From Epiperipatus broadwayi (taxonomy: Eukaryota; Onychophora; Udeonychophora; Euonychophora; Peripatidae), in contig JAQFVV010000017.1 in NCBI GenBank assembly GCA_028023455.1, forward strand, positions 806,001 to 870,000: a DNA stretch of 64,000 nt, read 5' to 3'. Position 1 is the first letter of the stretch; every line of letters starts with the position of its first letter. Below the pieces are notes generated by a model that was not told where the DNA came from, did no database searches, and saw only the letters and a program-made list of their open reading frames with translations. Of the stretch, positions 1 to 12,402 are shown piece after piece. Made by a program: the position numbers and the translations under genes.

Positions 1-1169
1 TGATTATCATCAGTAACGTAAAAGACAAGTGTGTGTGATGTCATTTCATTATAATTAAGTAATTTTTTGAAAGTTAATTATGCATTTTTGTTTTACACAT
101 TTATATTTATTAAACTACAAAGTAGCAAAATGCATATTTATAAGTATTATTTAATCTGAAGACCCAGAAGCTGACAGGTTCATGGGTGAGTAACATTAAC
201 TTTAAAACACCTTTCATCTGCATTGAAATTGAAATGTGCTGAGTTTAGAAATTATGAAATTATAATTTATCGATACCATATTCTGTTACATGTGGCATTC
301 AACTTATGGCTAATCTCCTAGCTTCATTTCTTTTATTTTGTATTAATTTTGTATTCATATTTTTTTCCCCTCATTACAGTTAAATACTATAAAGCATTAA
401 GAGGAAATTTATTTGTACCATTTCTCTTTCCTCCCATTATATATATATATATATATTTGAGTATTAATAATAAGGAAGCTTCATTCTTTTATGATGCGAA
501 TCTGAATATTAGAGCTCAACAATGTTTATAATATAATCTTAATATAAGCTAATGAACTAAATTGGGTTTAAGAAAGACAAGCAATTATTGCACACATCAT
601 GGGCACTTCTCAAGTATAGCTGCTAGCTTGTTTGCAGTATTTTTTTATCTTAATTATTCAACCTATTATCAACAGCAAACTCAAATCTAGAGACAAAACG
701 TTTATGAAATTTCAATAATATATATGATATCGAGAGTTCATTATATTTTATGATGTATCTCAATACTTTGAAACGCTCTGCGATTTACTGCAGTATTAGA
801 ATAGCAGATTTTTTTATCTTAAGATGCATGAATCATGGCTCAATTCGATTATTTCTGGGGCTTGAACTTTTTGAATGCCTGAGCAATTAACCATTTGATT
901 ATATATATATATAATATTTTGAAATTCTGTAAAGTGTTATTATGGCAAACTTCAGTCAACAATGATACTTAAGTTTTCAAAGGTCTTTTATTAACATTTG
1001 AGTTTCATTTTATTTTTATTTTTTGCATTGACATACATTTGAATTTAGTTACCTTATAAACATTTTAAGTAATATAAACAGAAGCATAGTTATTTTATCA
1101 AATCTTTTCCTCCCTTTTAGAATCATGGTGAAAGTTGTTATTATTTATAACTCTTCTATTACCAGGTTA
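1..1169. other. Anonymous AT-rich DNA
   Basis: No coding signature is visible on either strand. The stretch is low-complexity AT-rich sequence with short (AT)n runs near 439-456 and 901-913. The short open frames here have no recognisable motif. Confidence 0.6.
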
Positions 1170-3580
1170 TAAACTTGATTGTTTTATTATTGACCAGGTT
1201 TCAATGTAATTTTTATTATCTATTATCTTTTTACCTCTTTGCCTTATAGATTGTAATTGATTAAATGCATTAGTGTACTTTCCATAATTTTCATTGTAAA
1301 AATATGTGCACCTTGTACACCACAATGCATAAAGAATAAATATGCCTACCCGTATTTTTGCAAAATGGTGTATATTAAAAAATTCAAATAATGTCATTAA
1401 CTTTATGTTTTTGTTTCTGGATAAGTTTGTGAATATCATATGGAATTTTTCAAAAAGAAGGATAATCAAAACAAAATCTGTTTTTAAGTTTCTTCTCTAT
1501 AGCATAAATTCCATATTCCATCTATGTTCTGAATATGTATTTTATATTTAATGAAATACTTTGTATGCTTCTAGATTAAGTTGTAATAGGAAATTGAAGT
1601 ATTTTGGTTCAAGTAATCAATGTTTGAATCTTTTATAGAGTTGTTAATCAGTTTTAGTATAGTTTTATCTTGTAGTGGCTGAGATTTATGAATTTCCCAA
1701 TATTGAAATTTATTACATAGTGGAATGAAATTTAAACTTTTTATTGTTAACAAAGGTTCTACAAATGATTTTAAGTATCCCTCCTAAGGAAGTGGCTTAT
1801 CAATGGAAGTAATGGTTATAATCCCCTTTAGATATGGTAATCTTATTGTAGATGATGAAATAATGTTTAACGGCTTTTGAATTCCAAATTTATTTAGCAA
1901 ATGCAAACTAAGTGATTTGTTAATCTCCCTAAGGAAATGACACGTGTTTTTTTTTCCCTATAATAATTTTCAACAAAGGGTGTAAATATAATTATTGAAT
2001 TTTCTTGTAAATAAAATGATAGGGCTATAGTATGTAATTCTGGTAATGATTAGTATGTTGATTAGTGAAACTTTGGCATATAGAGAGAGATGTGTCTTTG
2101 ATAGTGCATTTATTATATTTTTTATTTTATTATTGTGATTGTTTTGTATTGTTGTTCTCATTTGTGTATGGCTTATGTAAAAAGGAAACCCTAGAAAAGA
2201 ATTAATCTTTTCCTTGAAATGATTGTTGTAACAAATACCTTTGTATATTTGCCATGCACAGAACAAAAGTTAGTTTAAATTCTTTTGTATAGTCATCCAG
2301 TATGTTTTGTAGTTTAGGAATTTGTTTTTTAGAGTGTGAAATGGCTGAGATGTCAACCATATATGGGATACACTTTATGGTTGTTTATAACTCTGGAATA
2401 AATAAACCATCTATTCCTTTTTCTATTGTTTTAAGCAATGAGTTAATATAAATTGTAAATAATAGTGGACTGATTGGTGAGCCTTGTTGGGTTGATAGTT
2501 AGGTGAGATTGTAAGGTGCCATTTTGCTATTTAATGTTATATGTATTTCCCTGTTTAATAATAGATTCATTAGTAGATAATGATATTTGTTGGTATGTTG
2601 TTTTCATGTAATGTATTTACAAGATGTTCAATTGGTATCATACCAAAAGCTTCCTGAATGTGTAGTTGGACTGCATTGTTTTCTTTTTCTAACTGAATCT
2701 ATCACTGTTCTAAATTGGAAAGTTGTTTGGTTTGTAGAGGATTCTTTTTTTGCAAATTATGTATTTGAAATTATTAATGTGATATATGGTATTATTTTAT
2801 CTTTTAATACTGATTCAATTACCTTAATGCCTAATGGGCTCATAGATATCAGTCTTATGTTGTTTAGCTTTGATATTTTTCTTTTTTTGAAAAAGCACAA
2901 GCGATATTGGATGTAAACCTTGAACTTCATATATGGATTCTGATAATTAATTGGTCACATTTTCCATTACTTTTCCTGTGATGTTTCCAAGATGTAAATA
3001 GACAAATTTTGGTATACAGTGGAGCCCTGGATGACACATGAATCTGCAATCGATTCTAGCTATTTGATAAAGTTTTCGAATTTAAATTGAATATTATCCT
3101 CTGGCCTACCCGAACATGTTTTTTGATAGTTTTATGGGGCCTCCTTTCTGGAGTTTTTTCTTAAAAAAATTTTAGCAAGGTTCCAACATGTATTGACCAC
3201 TTACAGTTTGTGATTGAATTTTCATTACCATCGGAACTCTATTATCTGGTGGTTGACCCAATGTCCACTTATATAATTTCTTGTCCAGGCATGTATATTA
3301 TTGAGAAAAAACTTTTTTTTTATTCATTATGTATTCTTCTAGAGATTTTTCTATTGTTGTATATATTTTGTAAGTGTTAGTAATGTGTTTGGATTTCTTC
3401 TATAGTTGAGTAATTTTTTGATCTAATTTGTCCATTAAGTTTTATCATTCCTCTTGGAAGTGTCATGGTTTTGGTGAAATGATATTTACAAAAACTATCC
3501 ATGCTTGTATTGGATCCATTTCTAAAATATTTATTTTTTCTAAATATATTGAACTGATTCCATTTAATAGAAATCATTTA
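1170..3580 (-). pseudogene. Degraded non-LTR retrotransposon (LINE), reverse transcriptase region
   Basis: On the minus strand, translated fragments in several frames follow the order of a LINE reverse transcriptase. Near 2850 there is a palm fragment with SPLGIKVIESVLKDKI. Near 2600-2700 there is an AFGMIPIEHLVNTL-like segment matching the usual AFD...H motif. Near 2460-2500 there is STQQGSPISPLLFTIYINSL, the QGSPLSPLLF motif. The catalytic FADD position reads YMVDIS and is therefore lost. A C-terminal thumb-like region (HLSLYAKVSLINILI) lies at 1970-2266 and poorly conserved continuation reaches about 1170. Many stops and frameshifts show that it is dead. The clade is not clear. Its endonuclease appears to lie upstream on the same strand at 4841-5160. 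Confidence 0.65.
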
Positions 3581-4830
3581 ATTGGGTTTCAACCTTATTT
3601 AATATAATTTTAAATTTTATATTTTTAATATTATGTGAACTGACCGGCCCTTCAAGCAGAGGGGAGAATACCATTGATAGCAGAGATATAACATTAATTA
3701 AATAACATCACATTTCACCATCCCACCTCCTTAATTCACCTCTCCATCCAAACATTTTATTTGTTTTGAGGATCAATCTCACACCACCTATCATATTATA
3801 TACCAGCATCTTTACAGATCCACAATCCATCTCAAACTATCCCATGACTAGCTCACCTCTGTCTCAGTCCACATATTACTAACACATAAAAATAACACTA
3901 ATCTATTGATCAATGACAAGAGAGAAAATAGACAAAATAACAAGCAAACATCAATATTTAATTATCTATGACCATATATTTATATAATATAAATAACACA
4001 ATACATTTTATTTTTAAGTTTATTTTTAATTTTAATTTTAATTTTTGTTTTTGGGGTATTTGGGTTTTTGGTCTTATATATGTAATTAGTTATGATAAAA
4101 ATGATAATTTTTGATATTAAATTTTAGATTATTGGTTTAATGGGTTTTAGGTTTTGTTTTTAATGGTTTGATGATAAAATTTGAATTGTTTTAATACATT
4201 TATTTGTTTGTCAATTTGAAGAATAATTTAAAAATGATTTTAAAATGTTTTGTTATTTTTTTATTGTTATTTTTTATTTTTATTTTTATTGTTATTTTTT
4301 ATTATTAGTTTGTTATTATTATTATATATATATTTTAATATTATATTTTTTGTAGTTTAATTTTTATGTGTTGGATTTTTGAAAGATTTGGGAGGTTTTT
4401 GGTTGAAAGGGTTTGGATTGAGTTGTTTTTGCTTTATATTATTTTGTTTTATTTTACTTTTATATGGAAATATGAAGAATAATAATTTTGGTTGTATTGA
4501 TATAATATTTGTCTAATTTTTTATGTTGTAGTTCTGATGAAGACTGCTAGTACAGTCGAAACTGTAAAATATATAAATAAAGTTATTTGCTTAAAGTGTT
4601 GAAGGAGTATAGATGAATTTATAGTGCAAATACATTTTACATAAGAAAAATATAAATGACTTTACGCTATAGTTATAATTGTCTATTAATTAAAAATATC
4701 TTTACCTAAGTTTTCACGATTGTCAGTTTCCAACCAGTTGGCTTTTTGGTCTCCATAGATGGTTCCAGGGCTTTCCTACCAGGTTTATGTCCAATAATGA
4801 GAGAGATTATGTGGCAGCTTTTACTTCATC
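3581..4830. other. AT-rich interval between the two halves of a LINE, possible insertion
   Basis: This is non-coding, very T/A-rich sequence with long TTTTTA tracts around 4000-4450. It lies between the LINE endonuclease fragment (4841-5160) and its RT region. It contains a hammerhead-like core at 4534-4562, listed separately. No terminal repeats or target duplication were identified by eye. Confidence 0.4.
4534..4562 (+). ncRNA. Hammerhead-like ribozyme core (candidate, PLE-type)
   Basis: The sequence reads CTGATGA (4534-4540), one extra A, a perfect 5-bp stem GACTG/CAGTC (4542-4546 with 4553-4557), then GAAAC (4558-4562). This matches the order of the hammerhead core: CUGANGA, stem II, GAAA. 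The same arrangement recurs at 57814-57841 and in weaker form at 63876-63903. Hammerhead ribozymes are known from Penelope-like elements. I could not close stems I and III convincingly here, and the extra A before stem II is non-ideal, so activity is not established. Confidence 0.4.
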
Positions 4831-4840
4831 ATCTCAGCAT

Positions 4841-5160
4841 TCATTTCAGGTCCTGATTCAATGGGATAGTTGGTAGCTGAGGGCTTGCAGCATGAAGCCC
4901 TGTTGGACACTTGTGTGGTCTTATAATTAAAACTACATGATCTGTAAAAGGGGTATTTATTAGTTTAATATTCATTAAATGATGGATAGACTGTGAGTAA
5001 AATATTAGGTCTATCAAATATTTGGGTCTACCATTATTGAATGAGAATGAATGTATTGGAAGAAATTCTTCTCCCTCATTAGTGGGAATGAAATCATATA
5101 AATCCATTTTCTTATAAATTATTCATATGTCATTTTAAAGTCACCTAGTAATATTATTGG
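4841..5160 (-). pseudogene. LINE apurinic-type endonuclease fragment
   Basis: The minus strand carries ILLGDFK at about 5130-5155, corresponding to the GDFN motif of LINE endonucleases. After a frameshift it continues as an 88-codon ORF at 4841-5107. This ORF has a PKYLIDLIFYSQSI segment and TDHVVLII near 4940, corresponding to the (S/T)DH.P motif near the end of the domain. The frameshift and the T in place of S mark it as a decayed copy. It lies upstream, in the coding sense, of the RT remnant at 1170-3580 and probably belongs to the same element. Confidence 0.6.
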
Positions 5161-5164
5161 AAAA

Positions 5165-8100
5165 GGAAAAGTATATAAACATATATTGAGTGTTGTTACT
5201 CTATGGTAAATTATGACCATCAAAAAAGAACACTGATACTTGAGTGCCATTTTTTGATAGTAGATATATATATATATTTAAATTTACACATACATAATAT
5301 AAAAGAAAGTAAATCAATCTTTAGATAGTCCAATGCAAAGCAATGCCTTTCCAACAACTCCTCACTAAAATGTGTTATTCATAAGGTTTGTCAAAATGCT
5401 GGGAGGATAATGTGAATTTAGAGATTTTTTATTATTGTTTTATTCATTAGGTAAGAATAATTATATATCAGTTCCTAATCAATGTTAGATAATCAGCTGA
5501 ATTGGCTATGGGTCAAGGGAAACAGAAAAAAACATCTTAAGCCTCATTAGAATATATACATATTATATTTAATGTTTCGTGAATATAGGGTTAAACTATG
5601 TATTATTTTGTATTACTTTCCCTCATCTTCCACCCTTGTGGAGACCACTTATTTTATCTCATTTCTTCTAATATAAACTTGAAACCAATTAATAGCGAAA
5701 CCGAAAATAAACATTTTGTTAATCCATGTTTTCTGGAATACTCAATTACCTCATACTCAACCTAATTACTACTTGAGATCTAATGGTTTCTCTTTAAAAA
5801 CTTGACTTTGAAAATGATAGGTGTTATATCGCCAAAATGTTGGGAAGTAATACTAAATAATACATGGTTTAATCCAAAAAATATGTTGTTTATAGATATG
5901 AAACAATATATATTATATCTGTGTTTATAAAATGAGAATTAATAATAATTTAGAAAATTTTAAAAATGCTTATAACAGTTGGTTAGTAGTATATGGTATA
6001 TGTTTAGCAATAAATTTAGGACCCTGTCTTATTCCATGTGCTAATCACATGAGAATTTGCTTAATGGTTTGTTTGTTGGTTTTGTTGTTTCTTTTTTTTT
6101 TGGGGGGGGGGGCATACAAAGCTATGTAAATATAAACAGTTCTCTGTTTATGTTAGTCATCTATTTTGTGACTTATTGCATAATTTGAATTTTATGCACA
6201 TCAGATTTTTTTTTCAGGTGCACATTTTCTAGTAGTCACAGTACAGAATATGAAGATATTTTTTAATAAATAAAAATAAGCACAATATATTACAAGAAAT
6301 ACTCATTTATCACAAGAAATAAAGACTGTAACACACTTTTTAATTGTTTTTGCATGTATCTATGCCAAGAAGTGTTTAAATAAGTCTGGATTTATGAACA
6401 TCACGTTATCATAAGTAAAGAACTGCTTATTTGTATTGTAGTAAAGTCACAGTGATTATTAACTTACTAATGTTATGTATTATAAGTATGTTGTGTTTTA
6501 TAATTTTTTTTTTACTTGTTATCTTGCAGTGGCTAATAAGTTTTGTGTAACCATAAACATGATCATTCTTCTTACAAATAGGCATTAGCTATTATATGCA
6601 CATATAAAAGGTTAATATATTTCATATTTTCATACACTGTAACAATTCTTCCTCAGGCAAGGTTTAACAATGTATGAGGTATGTCAATTAAAAATGCAGA
6701 ATTATTTTGAATTTTGCAATCTTTGTGTGCATGTTAATGAATCTGAACTTATTCTCAAAACAACTAAATCCCAAAGCATTCCTATGATAATTGGCAAGCC
6801 AGATACGCAAAGAATCTTTTAAATGATCTTGCAAAAATACCTACTTTTTCTTATATCAGGGCAAATTTATCTGTTTGATAAAAAATTTTCCTGTCAGGCA
6901 TTGATGTAACAAAAGGTAAATGTTATTTGTAAATTTATTTAAATAATTCTACAAGAATTTGGGTTGTAAATTATTACAATAACGTTTTCAAATTTGATTG
7001 TTCCAAGAATAGGATTATACTTTCATCATACATTCTTATTTATTGATTTATGGAAATTATTACAATATAACAATAAACAATTTTTACATACATCTGCCAA
7101 ATAATTCATGATTGCCAACTAAAAATATGAATTTTTTAATATTATATAAAGCATCTAAAAAGGGGAAATACTCATAAAATATGGGCACTTGACATTAGAG
7201 AATGGTGAGAATCTATGCTACATTTATGTGTCTTTTGCGAGGGAAAACAAAAATCTGATAAGGACCGTTTCAAAATTGCAATCCATTTAGGAGATGGAAC
7301 TCATAATTTCTAATGATGACCCATTTGACATTCAAACGAATGGAGTTTTTTGGCCTGATTTCAAGATTTTATTAAATTTATTTGCCATAGCTTTGAAAAT
7401 CATTTTTCACATGTGCTTTAATTATTTGTCTTTTTTTTTTTTTAAAGAAAATCACTTTTGATAAGTCCATCAGGAAAATGTCAAAAGTTTATTTATTTTT
7501 TAACGTCATTTTTTGAGGAAAAACTTTTTTTAAAAAAAAAAAATTATATATTAGGGTTAGATTGGCAAAAAAAAAAATCACATTATTTAAACAAATACTT
7601 AATAGACTAGAAATACATATATATTTATTTATTTTCACTTACAAAAGTGTAGTTCTAATTGCAATCATCTGGAAATTTCATATTAACTTGTTTCCAACGT
7701 GTATTCTCATTCATATATGTATTCACATACCAATGAATGAATACATTACTAGTTGATGTAGCTGTATTATTAAATCTTATTACTTTATATTGTAATCATG
7801 CTAATGTAAGAAGGTAATATATAAAGTTCTCAGAAAAAAATAAAATTATATATAAATATGCTTGCATTCCTTGATAGTCCCAAGTTTCAGATGTTCTTGT
7901 TATGCATAATCATCTTCAACAATATTAAGGCATTTGTCCTAGAACTTCAATAATAGTTGGAATTAATAAAAGGAGAAAGGCATTTAATTATGTTTTTTTA
8001 CTATTTTCAACTACTAATAAATCATGAGTTGCTATGTTCTGCATAAAGAAACTTTACAATAGTTCAGATTGTCATGAATAATTGAATAGGCAAAACCAAT

Positions 8101-8960
8101 AAATATTTTCATTGTTTTGGCAATGATTCATGCCTTAAAACATCTGTGTGAAGTCATCATCTTATTTATCATTATTTGCAATCAAAATTTGTCACAAATG
8201 TTTATTCGTCTTTGAAACATCTAGTCTATTTATACACGCGCATTTTGATACAACTCTAAAAGTGTGTGGGATGGTTATCTTTAAATTTTTACAACTTTTT
8301 TACATTTTCATATAAAATTCGTTTTATTAATATCATTTCAGTCTGCAAACCTGAGAATTTATTTATTGAACCATTTACATAAATTGTTTTAAGATGAATT
8401 TAAATAATAGCGTAAATAGCAAACTTTGAAGAATCAAAAGAATTATCCATTAGATAAACAGTTTATCTATATAAAATCATTAGTTTATAACTGCTCTTAA
8501 AAAACACTGCACGATTTCAGTATTTTTTGCATGAAGTGTTATTTTCTAAGATAGTTTAAACATACATGTGTATTATCACCATCAGCAAAAATCACAATAG
8601 AATAAATACTTCCTAGTACTATTTTCCAGAATTTTGGCAAATAGTTACTAATGGAAATCTTGGAATATTTTTTAATTGCTTGATCACATTGTTAAACATA
8701 TTCTTTATTGTCACCAAATTTGCTTTCTATAAATCATTTGACCAACTCACACACACACACACACATATCCGTATTACATACATTGTGTTTTCCTTTTTGT
8801 TATTTGCCTTTTTTTTTCCTATTGATATAATAACTTTTTCTCTTTTTACAAAAATGTTTTTGTCCCTGATCTTTATTTATTTTTTTACTTTTTTTTTTAA
8901 TTTATTACTATAATGCTCCCTTCTCTTTCGAATGTTAGTTCTGGTTTAGTCACCCAGGTG
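5165..8960. other. Anonymous AT-rich DNA
   Basis: No coding or repeat family was recognised on either strand. It holds homopolymer runs (poly-T then poly-G at 6090-6112, poly-T near 7430-7443, poly-A near 7533-7543) and a CA microsatellite at about 8748-8765. Open frames such as 5932-6129 and 8680-8913 are low-complexity products of base composition. Confidence 0.55.
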
Positions 8961-9429
8961 TTTTTAAAAGTATTGTGTGTGTTCTGTTGAATATTTAATA
9001 GGAAAACTTCCTTTTTTTTTACTCTCACCCTCTTCTTTCTTTTTCTCTTCATCATTAGTCAACAGAAATTTGTTTTTAAAAGATCTTTCATTTGGGAGAG
9101 AGTTAGCGCTTTGACAGAGTAAGGCACGTTCGTTGGTACAATAGTAAACTACAAATGCTATGAGGGACATTAAGCTTCATTCAGCTAGTCTTGTACAGAG
9201 AAAATCAAGCCAACAAAAGCCGCCCCCGACTTGAGCAATTACATGTGCATAGCTAGGTCTGAATTGTGACTTTTATATGAGCCTATTATCTTTCAAAAAT
9301 TCAGACTATTTCTGTCAAACTGCCATAGCTACACCGAGTCTTTTTTTTTTTATTTAGTCCATACTTTGTATCAACTTTGTGATCGTTTAATCGGAACCAA
9401 TTTTTCTAGGAACATATTTTGCTCATTGT

Positions 9430-9615
9430 TTACATGTCAGAGAGTTTTGCAAGCACCCTGTCAGTAGGCAAGAACTGGTGTGGATTATAATTTACTTCGT
9501 TGTATGCTAATGGCTGGTACGAGTTTTCCGACCCGGCACACTCCGTTGATGATCCAGAACACAGACCGGTCATCAACTCTGGATCAGAGCCATTAATCCA
9601 TCTTATATTTTTCAT
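9430..9615 (-). CDS. Possible host exon, 61 codons, function unknown
   Basis: This minus-strand open frame stands out because the local sequence is richer in G and C than its surroundings. Its product is compositionally protein-like rather than low-complexity, with stretches such as SSTECAGSENSYQPLAYNEV and NPHQFLPTDRVLAKLSDM. In the coding sense the last ATG codon of the frame is followed directly by GTAAAC, which could be a splice donor. An AG dinucleotide lies shortly after the first ATG (...ATATAAG then ATGG), which could be an acceptor. No domain was recognised and there is no supporting neighbour exon that I can identify. It could equally be a chance open frame in a regulatory or repeat region. 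Confidence 0.25.
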   Translation of the reverse strand: MKNIRWINGSDPELMTGLCSGSSTECAGSENSYQPLAYNEVNYNPHQFLPTDRVLAKLSDM

Positions 9616-10234
9616 TATGTAATTTGTTCATTTCAGTGAGTGTTTATCTCGCATGCTGCAGAAGGATTTTGTTGCTTAACACTTTAAGAAATAAAACTTT
9701 ATTTAGCCATTTAAATGGAAAATAAATGTGTGTGTATATTATACATTGTTTATTGTGTATATATGGTTAAGCATAAGTGTGATTTTGGTCTCAATTATAT
9801 TATTAACTCTTATTCGTCTGGTTTGCTATATGTTATGTGATATTATAGAAATTTTTTTAACTGATTCCAAATAGGCATTGTGATTAAGCAATAAAAAGAT
9901 ACTTTGTGTCATTATTATTTGTCATATAGTGAGTTTCGCAGGTCAAGGAACATTCGAGTCCTATACTAATAAATAAAATGATTTTTTTTCCTCTTAATCA
10001 TTATCCATAGTATATTGGCATTACATTTCACTTTAAAAATTACTGTAACATCTAATGTTCGGGATTATTATAAAATAGTTTTTCTTGATAATGCTATTTT
10101 TTAAAAAAAAACTCATTTGATTAAGATGTGTGGATTCCCTCATAGAAGTACAACCCCTTGATGAAGACTGCATTATTTACAATTGTTTTTTTTTTTAACT
10201 TTTAAACATTCATTTGACCAATCCAGGTAAATTT
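9616..10234. other. Anonymous AT-rich DNA
   Basis: No gene or repeat recognised. A degenerate CTTGATGAAGACTGC string at about 10156-10170 weakly resembles the PLE-type hammerhead core but lacks a following GAAA. Confidence 0.5.
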
Positions 10235-10518
10235 AGGATCTTCTATTTAAATATAGGGGATTTGAACTCAGACTTTCAAGTATCTGTCAACTATCCACAC
10301 TATCTCATACCACTGACGCACATGACCACACACATGTAGAAAAGATAAATAATCATCAATATACGTATTTCCTGCTAAACCAGCACTCATCATTTGGTCC
10401 AGATTATAATCTCCCACACATATATATGTAATCAGTGTTCACTTTATATTAAAATAGCAAATCGTCATACTTTAATGGACAGGCTTCAATCTACTCCAAC
10501 TCTTCAGCCATCCATACC
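10235..10518 (-). repeat. SINE-like dispersed repeat, full-length minus copy
   Basis: This is a copy of a repeat of about 270 bp seen six times in the window. Read on the minus strand it starts near GGTATGGATGGCTGAAGAG. It passes through a conserved block (GATGAGTGCTGGTTTAGCA, then GATTATTTATCTTTTC). It ends with a tRNA-promoter-like section: GGTATGAGATAGTG as a possible A box and GAGTTCAAATCCCC as a B-box-like motif. Other copies are at 10583-10743, 35560-35670, 44950-45212, 47808-47905 and 52265-52525. A tRNA-related SINE is the best guess, although the B box is unusually close to the 3' end. Confidence 0.6.
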
Positions 10519-10582
10519 ATTGAATATCTGATGATGAAAAGCCCAAATCTCATGCTGATGCCAATATTATTGCCACACCCAT

Positions 10583-10743
10583 GTTGTGGGAGATAATATT
10601 CTGGACTAACTGACGAGTGCTGGTTTAGCACAAAATACATATATCGGTGATTATTTATCTTTTCTACATGTGTATCAGTGGTATGAGATAGTGTGGATAG
10701 TTGATGGGTACTTGAAAGTCTGAGTTCAATTCCCCTATATTTA
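10583..10743 (+). repeat. SINE-like dispersed repeat, 5'-truncated plus copy
   Basis: This begins at GTTGTGGGAGATAATATTC and shares with the other copies the GACGAGTGCTGGTTTAGCA block, GATTATTTATCTTTTC and GTATGAGATAGTGTGGATAG, ending at GAGTTCAATTCCCC. It faces the minus copy at 10235-10518 across about 65 bp, so the pair forms a large imperfect inverted repeat. Confidence 0.6.
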
Positions 10744-11724
10744 CAATTATGCTTCAGGTATATGAAGAATGCATGTATTTCAGATCTTCTATATACTGAA
10801 TAGACTGTGAGTCACCTACCTGAATCAAAAATTTTAAGCCTATTTTTGAATTTAAAAAGTTTCAAATTTTATATGATTCGCATTTGAATGCAGATCGCGC
10901 AGATGGATAAACTACTTTGAAGCAAGCACTTTACATACACTTTAAGATTCAGCATTTTCATATGAAAACATATAATACAATTTATTGCCACAAAGATGAA
11001 TATACATATATTGTAATATTCCATTTTATATATACATCTAACATTTTATTATTAAAAATTATTTGTCTTTTGGTAGTTTATTAAAAATATTGCCCTTGCA
11101 GAAGTTATTATTATATGATTATTTATATAGTATGTAAACATGGAGGGGGTGTTCACTAATATATCACTTAGCATGCTATGTTTATTGGTTTCTTATCTCT
11201 GAGTTTAAGATCGATGACAAGATCCTTTTTTCAGTTGCCTGATAGCTTTTAACTGAAATATCAACTGAGTTTTCTTGAAGCCAGAAGGAATGTATGTAGA
11301 TAAACTTTATTTACAATCATGATACTCAACGATAAATTAAAACCCTCATTCCCATAGACAAGGCAGCTATTGGCAATTGAAGGTAGATGGCATGAAGAAT
11401 CCCTTGATTGTGGGTCTAGGTTTTCATTTGATAAACATCTTTTATTTACATACTTATAAATGCAAGTCACTCTCAAGTGAAGGAATATTGCATGAATCGG
11501 AAGAACTGTCTAACATTAAATGGGACATTGTTGTACTTTGTATAAGTTAGAAGAAAATGTGAATAGGCAATTGATTTAAAAACTGGAAAACTACTCAAAG
11601 ATGCAGATATTGGAAACATAAGTGGAATGGTATTTATTATAAATAATAAGTGGAAAATCAGTAACATAGAGATGTATCTGATAAGTTCTTTAACTAAATA
11701 GAAAATAATCAAATGCAGATAATT
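10744..11724. other. Anonymous AT-rich DNA
   Basis: No recognised gene. Open frames at 11261-11476 and 11473-11712 on the minus strand carry no motif and look like chance frames. Confidence 0.5.
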
Positions 11725-12389
11725 TAACTTTATGCCCTAACAAGTTCTCGTTGTGATGAAGAAGTAAAGGATTTTAATATGGATGTACAAAAAGGTTTTG
11801 ATTAGATTTTAAAATGTATCATGGGAGACTTTAATGCTAGAACTGATCAATGATTGAAAGATGAAAGTATGGTAGGTAAAATTGGCTGTGAGAGAGGACA
11901 TGGAGCACAGATTTGTTCAAGGAAATAAAAAAAACTTTTATATTATGAATTCTTTCTTTGAGAAAAATGTTAAATAAACATGGAAGCATCCAAATGAAAG
12001 CTCAACAGAATTGCATTACATTTTGGCTAACAGAAAATATATATTTAAGATTATAATGTTATTAACAATTTCAACACAGGAAATAATCATCGCTTAGTGA
12101 GATGTAAACTACATGCAAAATTAGAGAGATAAAAATTATTAGAAAAAATATTCACAATTGATATTTCTAAGTTTCAAAAACATTTAATAAATTTAAAATA
12201 GAACTTGCAAGTCATTTTAAAATATTAACAGATTCTGAAAATGGTTCATATTTGAATGAAATCAATAAAATAATGCAGTATTTTTAAAAAGTGCAACAAA
12301 TACAACTTGTACAAAAAGTAGCAATTGACCATAAAATTTCTATTGAGACGACAATTTATATATATATAAAAAAGGAAGGATCTTCAAAT
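11725..12389 (+). pseudogene. RTE-type LINE, endonuclease half of a split, very degraded plus-strand copy
   Basis: Plus-strand translation in broken frames matches the endonuclease of the minus copy at 14411-14867 part by part. DVQKGFD lies near 11790, MGDFNAR near 11820-11840 (GDFN motif), TWKHPNES near 11990, and YILANRKYIFK near 12020. The DH motif is ruined. It then runs through the linker (a decayed equivalent of DTLLKTATKT near 12270-12300) and stops at about 12389, just before the residues that resume at 30220 in the same orientation. It is therefore read as the 5' half of the copy whose 3' half is at 30220-31910. Confidence 0.7.
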
Positions 12390-12402
12390 ATCATCATCAT
12401 TA

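Noticed and set aside
8964-9170. Minus-strand 68-codon frame with a Lys/Glu-rich segment
   Set aside because: The charged part is encoded by a CTTTTT/TCTTCT simple repeat; no support for a gene.
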